DNA from: Tolypeutes matacus
Taxonomy: Eukaryota; Chordata; Mammalia; Cingulata; Chlamyphoridae
Reading direction: 5' to 3'
Assembly: GCA_026826555.1 (NCBI GenBank)
Contig: JAKSZT010054308.1
Coordinates: forward strand, 3,464,743 to 3,528,742
Length of the DNA stretch: 64,000 nucleotides
In this document: piece after piece, positions 35,297 through 46,141 of the stretch
How positions within the stretch are numbered: position 1 is the first letter of the stretch
How the letters are laid out: every line of letters starts with the position of its first letter
Notes under the pieces: generated by a model
Database searches by the model: none
The model's input: the letters and a program-made list of their open reading frames with translations, nothing else
What the model was told of the DNA's origin: nothing
Program-made: the position numbers and the translations under genes

Positions 35297-35550
35297 GGGG
35301 AGCAGATGTAGCTCAAGTGGTTGAGCACCTGCTTCCCATGTACAAGGTCCTGGGTTCAAACCTCAACCCCACTACCTCCTAAAAAAAAGCAACAAAAAAC
35401 ACACAAACAAATGAAAAAAAAAAAAAAAAAAAAAAACCAACTCTCATTGAGAAGTGGATATAGCTAGTGATTGAGCACCTGCTTCCCATATACAAGGTCC
35501 TAGGTTCAATCCCTGGTACCTCCTAAAAAAAAAAAGAGAGAGAGAGAGAA
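35297..35550 (+). repeat. Two adjacent short tRNA-derived SINE units
   Basis: Unit 1: GCAGATGTAGCTCAAGTGG and GGGTTCAAACCTCAACCCC with an A-rich linker to about 35440. Unit 2: GGATATAGCTAGTGATTG and TAGGTTCAATCCCTGG, ending in A and GA repeats. Unit 1 starts exactly at the LTR target duplication. Confidence 0.85.
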
Positions 35551-35684
35551 AAGAAAAACTCATAGTAATTGTCAGTTAAACACAAAATTAAATTTAATTC
35601 ACCAAAATATTCCATTCTTTAAGCTTCCGATTAATGAAAATGTAACCACAGAGATAATAAATGCAAACAAAAGAAACCACTTAC

Positions 35685-35877
35685 CTTCATTCCCTACATC
35701 ATCATTCATGAGTCCCCCTAGCCACATTTTCCAGTCCTCATCATCTGCTGTATTGGGGTCATACATGTCTGGGGTGATGTCTGGAGCTTGCAGTTCTGCC
35801 TCTAGCTGCCCCAGGGGAACATCTTTCAAAGGCATCTTAGAACGGGTTCGGAATGCAATGAGGCTGTCATCCATGGG
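35685..35877 (-). CDS. GON4L: GON4L exon (193 nt)
   Basis: Starts CCC ATG GAT ([19 protein letters not shown]), runs through [20 protein letters not shown] and [20 protein letters not shown], and ends with one base (G) of the next codon before a GTAAGTGG donor. The acceptor is ATTGGCTAG. Length is 64 codons plus one base, so it leaves phase 1, matched by the next exon 26.7 kb downstream. It is one of the most conserved parts of GON4L and was the segment on which I first recognised the gene. Confidence 0.97.
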
Positions 35878-36074
35878 CTAGCCAATAGAGAAGGAAAAAA
35901 ACATGCCACTGAACGCCTAATGCTTCCAAATTCTCTAAACCTCATCTCTCCTCTGTGCTTCTATTCTTAACTTAAACCAAAAGATCTCTCTTGTAGACAA
36001 TTTGGGGTTTTTAAATTGTTTTTCTGAGAAAATTTAAGAAAAATGACATCAAATGTGAAACCAACATTTTAGGA

Positions 36075-36772
36075 ACATCTGTAACAGCTTTATTGAAATA
36101 TAAATCACATACCATAAAATTTACAAATTTAAAATATATAATTAAGTTTATTTTAGTATATTCACAGACTTGTGCAGTCATCCCAACTATCTAATTCCAG
36201 AACATTTTCATCTCACCAAAAAGAAATCCTGTACCCATTAACAGTCATTTCCCATTCTCCCTTCTTCCCTGTTAACCACTAATCCACTTTCTGTCTCTAT
36301 TGATTTGCCTACCTTAGTCGTTTCTTATAAATGGAATCATATAACATGTGGCCTTCTGTGTCTGACTTCTTTCATTTAGCATAAGATTTTCAAGGTTTAT
36401 CCTGTTATAGCATGTATCAATACTTCATTCCTTTCCATGGCTGAATGATATTCCATTGTATGGATATACCATATTTTGCTTATCAGTTCGTCAAATGATG
36501 GACAATTAGGTTGTTTCCACATTTTGGCAATCATGAATAATGCTGCTATGAATATCTGTATACAAGTTTTTGTGTGAATATGTTGTCAATTCTCTTGGAG
36601 TGTAATTGCTGGGTCATAAGGTAACTCTATGTTTAACTTTCTGAGGAACTGCCAAACTGTTTTCCAAAGTGGCTGCCATCATTTTACATTCCCACCAGCA
36701 ATGTACAAGGTTTCCAATTTCTGCATATCCTTGCCAACACTTGTGATTCTTCATCTTTTAAAATCATAGCCA
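36075..36772 (-). mobile_element. Old L1 3' end, reverse (part 1)
   Basis: Reads backwards as L1 3'UTR and ORF2 end: AAATATAAATCACATACC, TGGCTGAATGATATTCCATT, CATTTTACATTCCCACCAGC. It is interrupted at 36773 by a retroelement and resumes at 37484. Confidence 0.85.
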
Positions 36773-37471
36773 CTGTCCATGTACCAGCTGGGCCCTGAAT
36801 CTCAACAGAGTTGCAACACCTACCCTCCAGTTCATTGGACTCACCAAGGACAACAAACAATGAGATGGTGATGGACAATGACCATCCCAAGGAACAGAGA
36901 GAGTCTACAACTGCAAGCAAGAGAGTCCCATCCATCTGCCCCATGGAATCTAAGCCCCCTCTCAATTAGAGGTGGAGTGGGCATCACCATCCAAGAATCC
37001 TCAGGATTAGAGAATGAACTATGGACTAAAGTATTCTACTAATAGACTTATTGTAATTCTAGCAATGGAAGAAATCATATCATTGATGTGGAGGCAGTGG
37101 CCACTGGAGGTTCTGAGGGGAGGGAGAGGGAAAAACAGGTACAAAATGGGGGCCTTTTTGGGACTTGGGAATTGTCCTGAATGACATTGCAATGACAGAT
37201 ACAAGCCATTATATATCTTGCCATAACTTACAAAGTTGTGTGGGAATGAGTGCAAACTACAATGTAAACTATAATCCATGCTTAGTGGCAATGCTCCAAA
37301 ATGTGTTCATCAATTGTAACGAATGTACCACACTAATGAAGGATGTTATTAATGTGGGGAAATGTGCGAGGGGTAGAGAGCAGGGCATATGGGAATCCCT
37401 TATATTTTTATGTAACATTTATGCAATCTAAGTATCTTTTTTTTAGAAAAAAAAAAATGAAATAAATAAAT
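36773..37471 (+). mobile_element. 5'-truncated polyA retroelement (copy of 48061-50545 family)
   Basis: Homologous to 49850-50545 (GAGTTGCAACACCTACCCTC, GAGGTGGAGTGGGCATCACC, AATGTACCACACTAATGAAG) and ends in ATGCAATCTAAGTATC plus an A-rich tail. Inserted into an L1 with target duplication aaatcatagcca at 36761-36772 and 37472-37483. The tail and truncation indicate L1-style retrotransposition. No open frame of its own is supported. Confidence 0.85.
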
Positions 37472-37483
37472 AAATCATAGCCA

Positions 37484-37850
37484 TTCTAGAAGGTATAAAA
37501 TAACCAGTTTTCCCAGCACCATTTGTTGAAAAGACATTAAATGGTCTTGGTACCTTGTCAAATCAACTGACCATTAATGTAAGGGTTTATTTCTGGGCTC
37601 TCAATTCTAGTCCATCAATCTATATGTCTACCCTTCTATCAGTACCACATTGTTTTAATTACTGTAACTTTGCAGTAAATTTTGAAATCAGAAAGTATGA
37701 GTTCTCCAACTTTCTTCTCATGAGAGATTGTTTTGGCTATTCTGGGTCTCCTGCATTTCCATACGAATTTTAGGATCAGCTAATCAATTTCTGCAAAAAA
37801 GGCAGCAGGGATTTTAGGAGGGATTAGCATTGAATCTGCAGATCAACTTG
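37484..37850 (-). mobile_element. Old L1, reverse (part 2)
   Basis: Continuation of the L1 interrupted at 36773: CAGCACCATTTGTTGAAAAG, GTTTATTTCTGGGCTCTCAA, and so on, reverse-complement ORF2 sequence. Confidence 0.8.
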
Positions 37851-38430
37851 GTAGGTTCTCCCCTAGCCTGCTGCAACAATCTCCTAACTGGTTTCTGTTT
37901 CCTCTCTTGCTTGCTATTTCTACACCTCAACCAAAAGGAAAATTTTATCATTAATCAGAAAACATCACAAATATCTTTCTAATGGTTGAAATAAAATCTA
38001 ACCTCTTTACTATGGTCTCCTGAGGCTCTCATGACCTAGCCCTTGCTTAGCTCTCTGAATTTACTCCTATCATCTTTCCCATGATCCCCATGCTTCAGCC
38101 AGTTTCTGTACCTTGAACATGTCAAGACTGTTTCCATCTTAGGGGGCTCTCAATGTGCTATTTCCTCTGTATGGAACATTCTTTTCCCATATTTCTTAAA
38201 TGGCTGGCTCCTTCTTATTATTCAGATTTCAGTTCAAATGCCATCTCCTCAAGGAGGCATTTTTTGATAATCCTATCTAACATACTCTGACAGTTACTAT
38301 CTCTTTCCTTGCTTTTATTTAGTTTATAGCACTTAGCACTATCTTCAATTATTTATGTGTTTATATAGTATATTCCCCCCACACCCTTGCCCCAATAGAT
38401 TATAAATTCCATGAGGAAAGACCTTTTCTA
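37851..38430 (+). repeat. LINE L2 fragment (ancient)
   Basis: Matches the 3' L2 consensus as remembered: CAGTTCAAATGCCATCTCCT, CAAGGAGGCATTTTTTGAT and TTATAAATTCCATGAGGAAA in the correct order. Old and diverged; pre-dates the xenarthran repeats. Confidence 0.7.
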
Positions 38431-38439
38431 CAACTGGTC

Positions 38440-39072
38440 TTGGAGGCCCCATCAACTGCCAGATCAACCTGGAGCTTGACAGCTCTTATGTCTACCTACT
38501 GATGTCTCACTACTTTGACTGTGATGATGTGACTGAAGAACTCTGCCAAATATTTTCTTCACCAATCCCATGAGAAGAGGGAACATGCTAGGAATCTTAT
38601 GAAGGTGCAAAACCAACAAGGTAGATGAATCTTCAGGATATCAAGAAACAAGAACATAACAACTAGAAGAGCAGGCTGAATGCAATGAAGCGTGTGTTAC
38701 TTGGAAAAAAGGGTGAATTGGTCACTACTGGAACTGCACAAAGTGGCCACTGACAAAAATTACCCAGCCCCTTTGTGCAACTTTGATTGAAACTCATTAC
38801 CTAAATGAGCAAGTGAAATCCATCAAAGAATTGGGTGACTACTGTTACCACCTTACACAAGATGGGGGCCCCAGAATCTGGATTGACAGAGTATCTCTTT
38901 GACAAGCACACCTAGGAAACTGTGACATCAAGAGCTAAGCCTCAGGCAGACTTCCCCATAGCCATGGAATGACTTCCATCATCACCAGAGCAGTGTGTAC
39001 ATGTTGGGTTTACATTTACCTTTTCTAATATCCACCAAGTTCTTTCATTTGTTCCATTCATTCAAATGAGGA
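38440..39072 (+). pseudogene. FTH1: Ferritin heavy chain retropseudogene, 5'-truncated
   Basis: Translating across frames gives QINLELDSSYVYLLMSHYFD, then [22 protein letters not shown], [14 protein letters not shown], and [15 protein letters not shown], clear FTH1 order. FTH1 normally makes the iron-oxidising ferritin subunit of 183 residues. Here the first dozen or so residues and the 5'UTR with its iron-response element are absent, several indels break the frame, and no introns exist, so it is a dead processed copy. The 3'UTR (GAGCTAAGCCTCAGGCAGAC onwards) follows and is cut at about 39072 by another insertion. A possible end of the 3'UTR lies at 39815-39833. Confidence 0.9.
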
Positions 39073-39815
39073 ATGGGGAGTTAATTCACAATTGATGCAG
39101 AGTTTGTTTGAGGTGATGGAAAAGTTTTGGTAGAGGTGATGGTAACACAATATTGTAAATGTAATTAACACCACTGAAATATACATCTGAATGTAGCTAA
39201 AAGGTGGAAATTTTAGGTTGTATATATGTTGTTAGAACAATAAAAAATTGTTTTTAAAAAGCAATCATAGGACTGTACAACATAGTGAACCGTAATGTAG
39301 ACAACGGACTATAGCTAATGGAACATTATAATAATATTCTCTCATCAGTTGTAACAAAGGTAGCACACTAATGCAAAATGTTGAAAATGAGGGCAAGGGG
39401 AGCGGATGTGGCTCAACCAGTTGGGCACCCGCCTACTATATGGGAGGTTCCAGGTTTGGTTCCTGGTGCCTCCTAAAGAAGATGAACAGACACAACACCT
39501 GCTGCAGTGAGCTAGATGTTGCAAAGCTGCAATGAACAGATGCCACAAGTCAGCAGACGCCACAGCTCGTTGGGAACAGATGTGGCTCAGACCACTGGGC
39601 ACTTGCCTCCCATGTGTTAGGTCCCAGGTTCAGTTCCCATTGCCTCCTGGAGAAGGCGAGCAAACAATGAGCAGACAGACGAGAGAACCACCTAGGGGAG
39701 GTGGGATAAATTTAAAAAAAAAAAAAAAAAAAAATGAGGGCAGATATATGGGAACTCTATTTTGTGCATGATCTTTTTATAAATCTAAACTTTGCTAATA
39801 TTTAAATAAATAAAT
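39073..39815 (+). mobile_element. L1-type 3'UTR retroelement inserted in the FTH1 pseudogene tail
   Basis: ATGGGGAGTTAATTCACAAT, GGTGATGGTAACACAATATT and GTGAACCGTAATGTAGACAA are L1 3'UTR-like and related to the tails at 37260-37440, 50330-50520 and 51855-52045. It ends in a (taaa)n tail at about 39798-39820. Contains the SINE dimer 39396-39730. Confidence 0.65.
39396..39730 (+). repeat. Two-headed tRNA-derived SINE (type B dimer)
   Basis: Head 1 GCGGATGTGGCTCAACCAG with CAGGTTTGGTTCCTGGTG; head 2 ACAGATGTGGCTCAGACCAC with CAGGTTCAGTTCCCATTG; A tail. Target duplication aaaatgagggca at 39384-39395 and 39731-39742 brackets both heads. Confidence 0.92.
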
Positions 39816-39833
39816 AAATAATTTGGTACCCTC

Positions 39834-40371
39834 CTTCCCCCAAAAAAGCAAGTGATTAAGTTAAATGACCCTTTGAAAGCTATTCCATTCAACATCCCAT
39901 TTTTAAATTTAAAATAGACATATTTTTCAGTGACCTACCAGAGTGTTGGGAGAAAGCTTGGAATATTAAAAAGAACTGGTTAAATGATGGGAATAGGAAA
40001 TCATCATTTGACAATAACCATAATGATTGATTCAAGCATGAATAATCAATGGATGCTAAAAATAATGGGTAAAAGAACATTTGGCCTCAAAGTATGTTCC
40101 CATAAAAGATTAATTTAAAATGGAAGCATAATAACTTTAGAGTAGAAAAATCATCAAACAGCCAACACTTTAAGCAAGTGATCAAAGTTAACATTATCAG
40201 ACATGGGACAAATAGACATTATGTGCCTCTTGATATCACACAGAGGATACATAATTTCTGTGGTATTCCTGCCAAAAGTGGATAAACTAAATCTAATTAT
40301 GAGGAAATATTAGAAAAATCCAAATTGAGAAACATTCCATGAAATAAATGACCCAAACTATTCAAAATGAC
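39834..40371. other. Intron, no recognised element
   Basis: AT-rich intron after the ferritin retropseudogene; nothing recognised. Confidence 0.5.
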
Positions 40372-40385
40372 AAGATTATCCTACA

Positions 40386-40616
40386 GAGAGCAGATGTGGC
40401 TCAAGCGGTTGAGCACCTGTTTCCTACATGGCCTTCTAAAAATAAAATAAAAAACAATAACAAGCAAACAAATGAAAAAACCAACTCAGGGGAGCTGATA
40501 TGGCTCAGTGGTTGAGCACCACCTTCCCACATACGAGGTCCCAGGTTCAATCTCTGGCGCTGGTACCACACACACAAAAAAAAAAAGAAAGAAAAGAGAG
40601 AGAGAGAGAGAGAGAG
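40386..40616 (+). repeat. Two short SINE units inserted as one block
   Basis: Unit 1 (GAGCAGATGTGGCTCAAGCG) lacks its box B; unit 2 (GGAGCTGATATGGCTCAGTG, CAGGTTCAATCTCTGG) is complete and ends in CA, A and GA repeats (40585-40616). The outer duplication aagattatcctaca at 40372-40385 and 40617-40630 shows both units arrived in one event. Confidence 0.88.
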
Positions 40617-40674
40617 AAGATTATCCTACAAATGCTATAATAATAATTTAAAAAAATAGTCAAGATTATGAAAG

Positions 40675-41118
40675 GGGGGCGGATGTGGCTCAAATGGTAG
40701 GGCGTCCATCTGCCATATGGAGGGACCTGGGTTCGATCCCCGGGACCTCCCGGTAAAATTTTAAAAAATATATAGAAGGAGCATGGGCTGCCAGGCTCTG
40801 TGTGCTGGTGAGCCGCCAGGCCCCGGGAGCCATGCAGCAGGATGATGACGTAACAGGAGAGAGACACAGGGGAGAGACAAGATGAGATGCTCTGAAAGCT
40901 CTGAAAGCCAGGAACTGAGGTGGCGCAGGCGGCAGAACACATCTCTACTACATCGGAGGTCTCCAGGATTGAATCCTGGTGAAGACTGGAGGAGGAGGAT
41001 GAGACGAAATGGCAGGAAACAGACACAGAGAATTGCCCAGTGAATGGACACAAAACAGCAGATGGGGAAAGGGGGTTTTAAAATGGATAAAGTAAATAAA
41101 TAAATCTTTAAAAAAAAA
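40675..41118 (+). repeat. Two-headed tRNA-derived SINE (type A dimer)
   Basis: Head 1 GCGGATGTGGCTCAAATGG and GGGTTCGATCCCCGGGACC. Head 2 GAGGTGGCGCAGGCGGCAGA and AGGATTGAATCCTGGTGAAG. Shared end GAGAATTGCCCAGTGAATGG and A tail. Target duplication aagattatgaaag at 40662-40674 and 41119-41131. Confidence 0.93.
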
Positions 41119-41649
41119 AAGATTATGAAAGACAAAATAGATTGGGAGAGGGGTGGGGCAAGATGGAGGCTGAGTAAGGCATTCCAACAGTCAGTTTGTT
41201 CTACAGGGCAGTTAGTAATCTAAACAGAACTATGTGAAGCACCTGTTTGGGGGGCCCTGGAAACCTGAAGAGCATCCTGAAACATCCTTGAAAGAATGGC
41301 CATTTGCTGTGAAGATTCATGAGAAGAGCATTCCATGCCAAGAAGGTTGGTGCCCATCCTCCAAAGGCAGCACAAACCACCTCAGGAGCTATTCTGTGGC
41401 TGGACTGGGAAGCTCCATTTCCCAAAAACTGGGAAGGAACAAACGGTTGGTCACCGACCTTAGCTACTGACTAGTAAATTCAGCTGGCTAAAGAATAACC
41501 CTAAGAACAAGGGTTCTGTCCAAGGCAGAAAGAGGCCGGGAGCTGCCATTTTAACTCCACCCTCAGCATGAGGGGAAATGTGGGGATGACTGAAAATCAC
41601 AGTGATGGTAGGGGCCGGCTTCTTTCCATCCACATCAATATGCCGCTCT

Positions 41650-42620
41650 AGCCTAGGCCCCAGCCCCACCTCTGGCAGTGAAGAAGCCGGCGGGATCTGC
41701 ACCAGCCTCTCCAGGTAACTACAGGCACTTTCAGGCCAGCCCAGACTGAATAGTCAGACACCTGGAGCTCCACCCCCGCATCCAAAAGGATAGGAGAGGA
41801 GCTGTGTTTCCTCAGCCTCTCAAGGCAACTGCAGGTGTTTTCGGCCCACAAGAACTGGTTTGTTGAGCACCTTTGATTCGATCTCTACCCCTCCACCCCC
41901 AGAGGATAGGAGGGGGCTAGGGTTTCTTCAGCCTCGCTGGGCAAGAGCAGGCAATTTCAGACTGCACAGACCAGATACTCGGACACCTGTAGTTTCATCT
42001 CCAGTCCTCAAAAGGATAGGAGGGGGTTAGTGTTTCCTCAGCCTCTCAGGGCAAATACAGGTGTTTCTGGCCTGCACGAACTCGACTGTTGGATGCCTGT
42101 GGCTCTACCCCCACCCCCAATAGGACAAGAGGGGAGTGGTGTTTCCCCAGCCTCTCTGGGTAACTACAGGTGCTTTTGGCCCACACAGACTAAAGAGTCA
42201 AACACCTGTAGCTCCATCCCCAACCCCAAGCAGGATAGGAGGGGAGCTGCATTTCCTCAGCCTCTCCAGGCAATGGCAGGCGCTTTCGGCCTACGCATCT
42301 TAGATTGTTTGGGCACTCTGGAAGGTCCAATCCCAACCCTGGAAGGGGTAGAGGGGGGCTGGTGCTACGTCAGTCTATCTGGGCAACTGCGGTCATTTTG
42401 GACCCACATGGCATAGATTGATGCTCACACCTGCAGCTCTATCCCCGCCCCAGGCAAGGAAAGAAGGGGCGTGAAGCCTCATCAGTTTCTCCGAGCAACT
42501 ACAGATGGTCTTGGCCTGCACAAACTGGATTATTACACGTGGCTGCGGCTCTGTCCCTATCCTGGCAGAGAAGAAAGGTGGGAAAAGCTTCATCGGTTCC
42601 TGGGGCAAAGTGGGCAGCCT
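41650..42620 (+). repeat. Tandem monomers of about 110 bp in L1 5'UTR (second example)
   Basis: CCTCAGCCTCTC(C/A)AGGCAACT-like blocks recur near 41705, 41815, 41928, 42040, 42150, 42262, 42373 and 42484, a spacing of about 110 bp. GGATAGGAGGGG and CACCTGTAGCTCCATCCCC blocks repeat with the same period. About eight to nine units precede ORF1, as in the copy at 20111. Confidence 0.87.
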
Positions 42621-42744
42621 ATAGAGCTTACACTATCAGCCACATCCTCGACTCCTACTACACAACCAGCAAGGGAGAATGGGCAAGAAAGCCCTAAACT
42701 AAAGAGAGAAACTGTGCCCAGAATAAATACATCTAGGAAGCCAG

Positions 42745-43675
42745 ATGCCAAGACACAAACAAAAAATTACAATCCATATCAAGAAACAGAAAGATATGGC
42801 CCAAAGGAACAAACTAAGCCTCCAGATGACATAAAGGAGCTGAAACAACTAATCATAGATGATCTAACAAATCTCCTTAATAAACTTAATGAGATGGCCA
42901 AAAAGATTAAAGATATTAAGAAGATAGTGGGCAAGCACAAAGAAGAATTTGAAAGCAAACATAGAAAAATAAAAGATCTTATGGGAATGAAAGGCACAAT
43001 AAATGAAATAAAAAACACACTGGAGACATATAACAGACATAGCCTCCAAAAGCAAACATATAAAAAACAGATGAAGAAAAGAATGGAAAAAATTGAACAG
43101 GGTCTCAGGGAACTAAATGACAGCAAGAGTTGTGCAAACATACATGTTATGGGTGTCCCAGAAGGAGAAGAGAAGGGAAAAGGGGCAGAAGGAATATCTG
43201 ATGATTTAATGGGAGAAAATTTCCCAACCCTATTGAAGGACACAGATGTCCAATTCCAAGAAGCACAACGTACTCCCATCCAAATAAATTCGGATAAACT
43301 CCAAGAAACATACTAAACAGAATGTCAAATGCCAGAGACAAAGAGATAATTCTGAGGGCTGTAAGCGAAAATCGATGCATAACATACAAAGGATACCCAA
43401 TAAGATTGAGTGCCGATTTCTCATCAGAAGCCATGGAGGCAAGAAGGCAGTGTTATGATATATTTAAGATACTGCAAGAGAAAAACTGCCAGCCAAAAAT
43501 CTTACAACAGGAAAGACTGTCTTTCAAAAATGGAGGCAAGTTTAGAATTTTCACAGATAAACAGAAACTGAAAGATTTGGAACCAAGAGACCGGCTTTGC
43601 AGGAAATACTAAAGGGAGATGCTACAGCCTGAAAAGAAAAGACAGGAGACAGAGGCTTGGAAGAGAGTCTAGAAA
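42745..43675 (+). pseudogene. L1 ORF1 (monomer-type lineage), broken
   Basis: From MPRHKQKITIHIKKQKDM-like sequence at 42745 through a coiled coil (IKDLMGMKGTINEIKNTLE) to MGVPEGEEKGKGAEG and VQFQEAQRTPIQINSDK. An in-frame stop at 43314 and frame changes after it (MSNARDKEIILRAV, RLSADFSSEAMEARRQ) break the C-terminal domain. The upstream frame is open through the 5'UTR, so the long open stretch from 42471 overstates ORF1. Related to, but distinct from, the ORF1 at 13505. Confidence 0.82.
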
Positions 43676-45210
43676 TGAAGATATCAGCAAAAGTAACTAA
43701 AAGGGTAAAAACTGGTGAAAATAAAATATGACAGATAAAACGCAAAGGTCAAAATGGATGAAATAAGAACTGCCTTTACAGTAATAACACTGAATGTTAA
43801 CGTATTAAACTCCCCAATCAAAAGACACAGACTGGTGGAATGGATAAAAAAAATATGAGCCATCTATATGCTGTCTACAAGAGACTCACCTTAGACCCAA
43901 GGATACCAAAAGATTGAAAGTGAAAGGCTGGAGAAAGATACTCCACACATGCAGTAACCAAAAAAAAAAAAAAAAGCCAGAGTAGCTCTACTTATATTGG
44001 ATGAAACAGACTTTAAAAGCAAAATTGTTATTAAAGACAAGGAAGGACATTGTATATTAATAAAAGGGGCAATTCACCATGAAGAAATAACAATCATAAT
44101 GAATATGCACCTAACCAGGATTCCCCAAAGTATATGAGGCAAACACTAGCAAAACTGAAGGGAGAAAAAGATGTCTCTGCAATAATAGTTGGAGACTTCA
44201 ATACACCACTCTCAGCATTGGATAGAACTTCTGGGTAGAGGATCAATAAAGAAACAGAGAGTTGGAAAAATATGATAAATGGACTAAACCTAATAGGCAT
44301 ATATAAAGCATTGCACCCCAAAACAGCAGGATATACATTCTTCTCAAGTGCTCATGGATCTGGATATGACTGTTTTACTATTAACTAAGTATATTATGTA
44401 ATCTCATGGAGTTAATAACTTGAATATGGGTCACCAGAAAATAGAGTGAGTTCAAAGAATGAAAAGCTGAGGGTTAACTTGTGCAGAATTGGTAAAAAGG
44501 ATGTGTGTTAACCTTTGGAAATGAATAGAAAAGGTGAAAGCCCAACATAATATCTGTAACTAGCAGTACTATTATGTGGGTATGAAAGGAGTTTAAACGG
44601 AAAGTCTAAAGTCATGTTTATTACTAAAAGAAAAGCTAAAAAATGTAACATGAAACTGTATAGCATAGTAAAACTCCAAGTGAAATATGAATATCAGTAA
44701 AATTGCATATATAAGACTTTTTCTTTGAAATTGAACAAATATATGTTAACACTACAAGATGTTAATAACAGAGAAAAAAAAAAAATACATTATGCTAAGT
44801 GAAAGAAACCAGACACAAAGCACTATATATTGTATGATTCCATTTATATAAAATGTAAATATAAATCAATTTATAAAAATGAAGTTAGATTAGTGCTTAT
44901 GTAGGGCTGGGGAAGGACTGCAAAGGGGCACAGAGTTTTTCTTTTTGGAGTAATGAAACTGTTATAAAAATTTTTGTGGTGATGAATGCACAACACTGTG
45001 ATTATACTAAAAACCATTTATTATTTTAAATTAATTAATCAATTAATTAAATTAAATAGCACATACCAAATGGAGTATCAGAGATTGACAATTTCACAGT
45101 CCTTACTCATTGTATCAGAATTTTAAAAATCTTTTCTCTCTCTTCCCAACCTGAATAACACTAAATTACTCCATCTGATTTTCTCAGAGATTTAGAATAA
45201 GAGTATTTAC

Positions 45211-45381
45211 CTGGAAAGAATCCAAGCAGACTGGACTGGAAGCCAACTCCTCATCCACTGCATGCAACTTCTCCATGAAAGTGCTATCTCTGGTCTGCTT
45301 TGGCTTTGGAGGAGGTGGAGGCCCCATGGGCACTACCTCAGCACTGATGTGTCTGATGGCAGGTGTGGTGACTTTCTCAGC
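45211..45381 (-). CDS. GON4L: GON4L exon, proline-rich (171 nt)
   Basis: Fifty-seven codons, [17 protein letters not shown], then a proline run [11 protein letters not shown], then [18 protein letters not shown] to VCLDSFQ. Phase 0 on both sides; acceptor TTTTAATCAG and donor GTAAATAC. The five-proline run followed by KPK could be an SH3 or WW ligand (inference). It differs from the human sequence I remember at single positions only, such as Leu for Met before DSFQ. Confidence 0.95.
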
Positions 45382-45421
45382 CTGATTAAAAGAGGCAACT
45401 ATGTTAAAAAGGTGTGTGTGT

Positions 45422-45813
45422 GGGGGGAGCAGATGTGGCTCAAGCGACTAAGGTCCAGCCTACCACATGAGAGATCCTGGGTTCGGTACCCAGTGCCTCC
45501 CACAGAAGACAAACAGAGAGCAAGCTGGAGCAATGGGCAGGCGCAGCAAGCTGACGCAAAAATATGATGCAACAAAGAGACACAAAGAGGAAAGACAATG
45601 AGAGACACAACAAAACAGGGAGCTGAGGTGGCTCAAGCAATTGAGTGCCTCTCTCCCACATGGGAGGTCCCAGGTTCAGTTCCTGGTGCCATCTGAGGAG
45701 AAGACAAGCAGACACAGAAGGCACACAACAAATGGACATAGAGAGCAGACAGCAAGCACAAACAGAGTGAGGGGGGAATAAATAAAATAAATCTTAAAAA
45801 AAAAAAAAAAAAG
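45422..45813 (+). repeat. Two-headed tRNA-derived SINE (type B dimer)
   Basis: Head 1 GCAGATGTGGCTCAAGCGAC with GGGTTCGGTACCCAGTGCC; linker GCAGGCGCAGCAAGCTGACG; head 2 GAGGTGGCTCAAGCAATTGA with CAGGTTCAGTTCCTGGTGCC; GAGAGCAGACAGCAAGC and A tail. It lies just upstream of the proline-rich GON4L exon in the transcript. Confidence 0.9.
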
Positions 45814-46044
45814 TAGGGGGACGGAGGATCTTCCAAATGCTAATGACCTTTCTCTTCCTATCTAGACAGAGGTACATAAAAATAAAACCCCCATAAAGTA
45901 TATTGGTTTAATCTCATTAGCTTTCATCCTATTTCCAGAGCAGCCAAAAGGATGCTACTTAGGTTACCAAAAAGTAGGAAATCTAATAAAAATGGCTTTA
46001 TGACAATATTAGAAAACAAAGGTATGAGAAAAGAGAATAGGAGA

Positions 46045-46141
46045 GGGGGTCGGATGTGGCTCAACTGGTTGGGCATCCGTCTCCCATATGGAGGGACCCG
46101 GGTTCGATCCCCGGGACCTCCCGGTAAAAAAAAAAAAAAAA
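46045..46141 (+). repeat. tRNA-derived SINE (short monomer)
   Basis: GGATGTGGCTCAACTGG and GGGTTCGATCCCCGGGACC with a pure A tail. Perfect target duplication aagagaataggaga at 46031-46044 and 46142-46155; young. Confidence 0.94.

Larger units (their letters stand above)
41142..45045 (+). mobile_element. L1 with monomer-type 5'UTR, ORF1, internally deleted ORF2 and 3' end
   Basis: 5' head GGGTGGGGCAAGATGGAGGC at about 41150, unique 5'UTR to 41640, tandem monomers 41650-42620, ORF1 from 42745, ORF2 start near 43750 up to about 44365 (endonuclease start only). After some 400 bases I cannot assign, L1 3'UTR sequence appears (GTAAATATAAATCAATTTAT near 44858), ending near 45045. RT and most of ORF2 are missing, so it is inactive. 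Confidence 0.85.

Noticed and set aside
36684..37291. Minus-strand ORFs in both copies of the polyA retroelement (36684-36965, 49785-50036)
   Set aside because: Similar because the elements are homologous, but they are short, read through the L1 junction in one copy, and have no recognised domain or conserved start.
20111..42620. Regularly spaced repeats that might be taken for a CRISPR array
   Set aside because: Units are about 110 bp, diverged throughout, and lead into L1 ORF1; they are promoter monomers, and the genome is mammalian.
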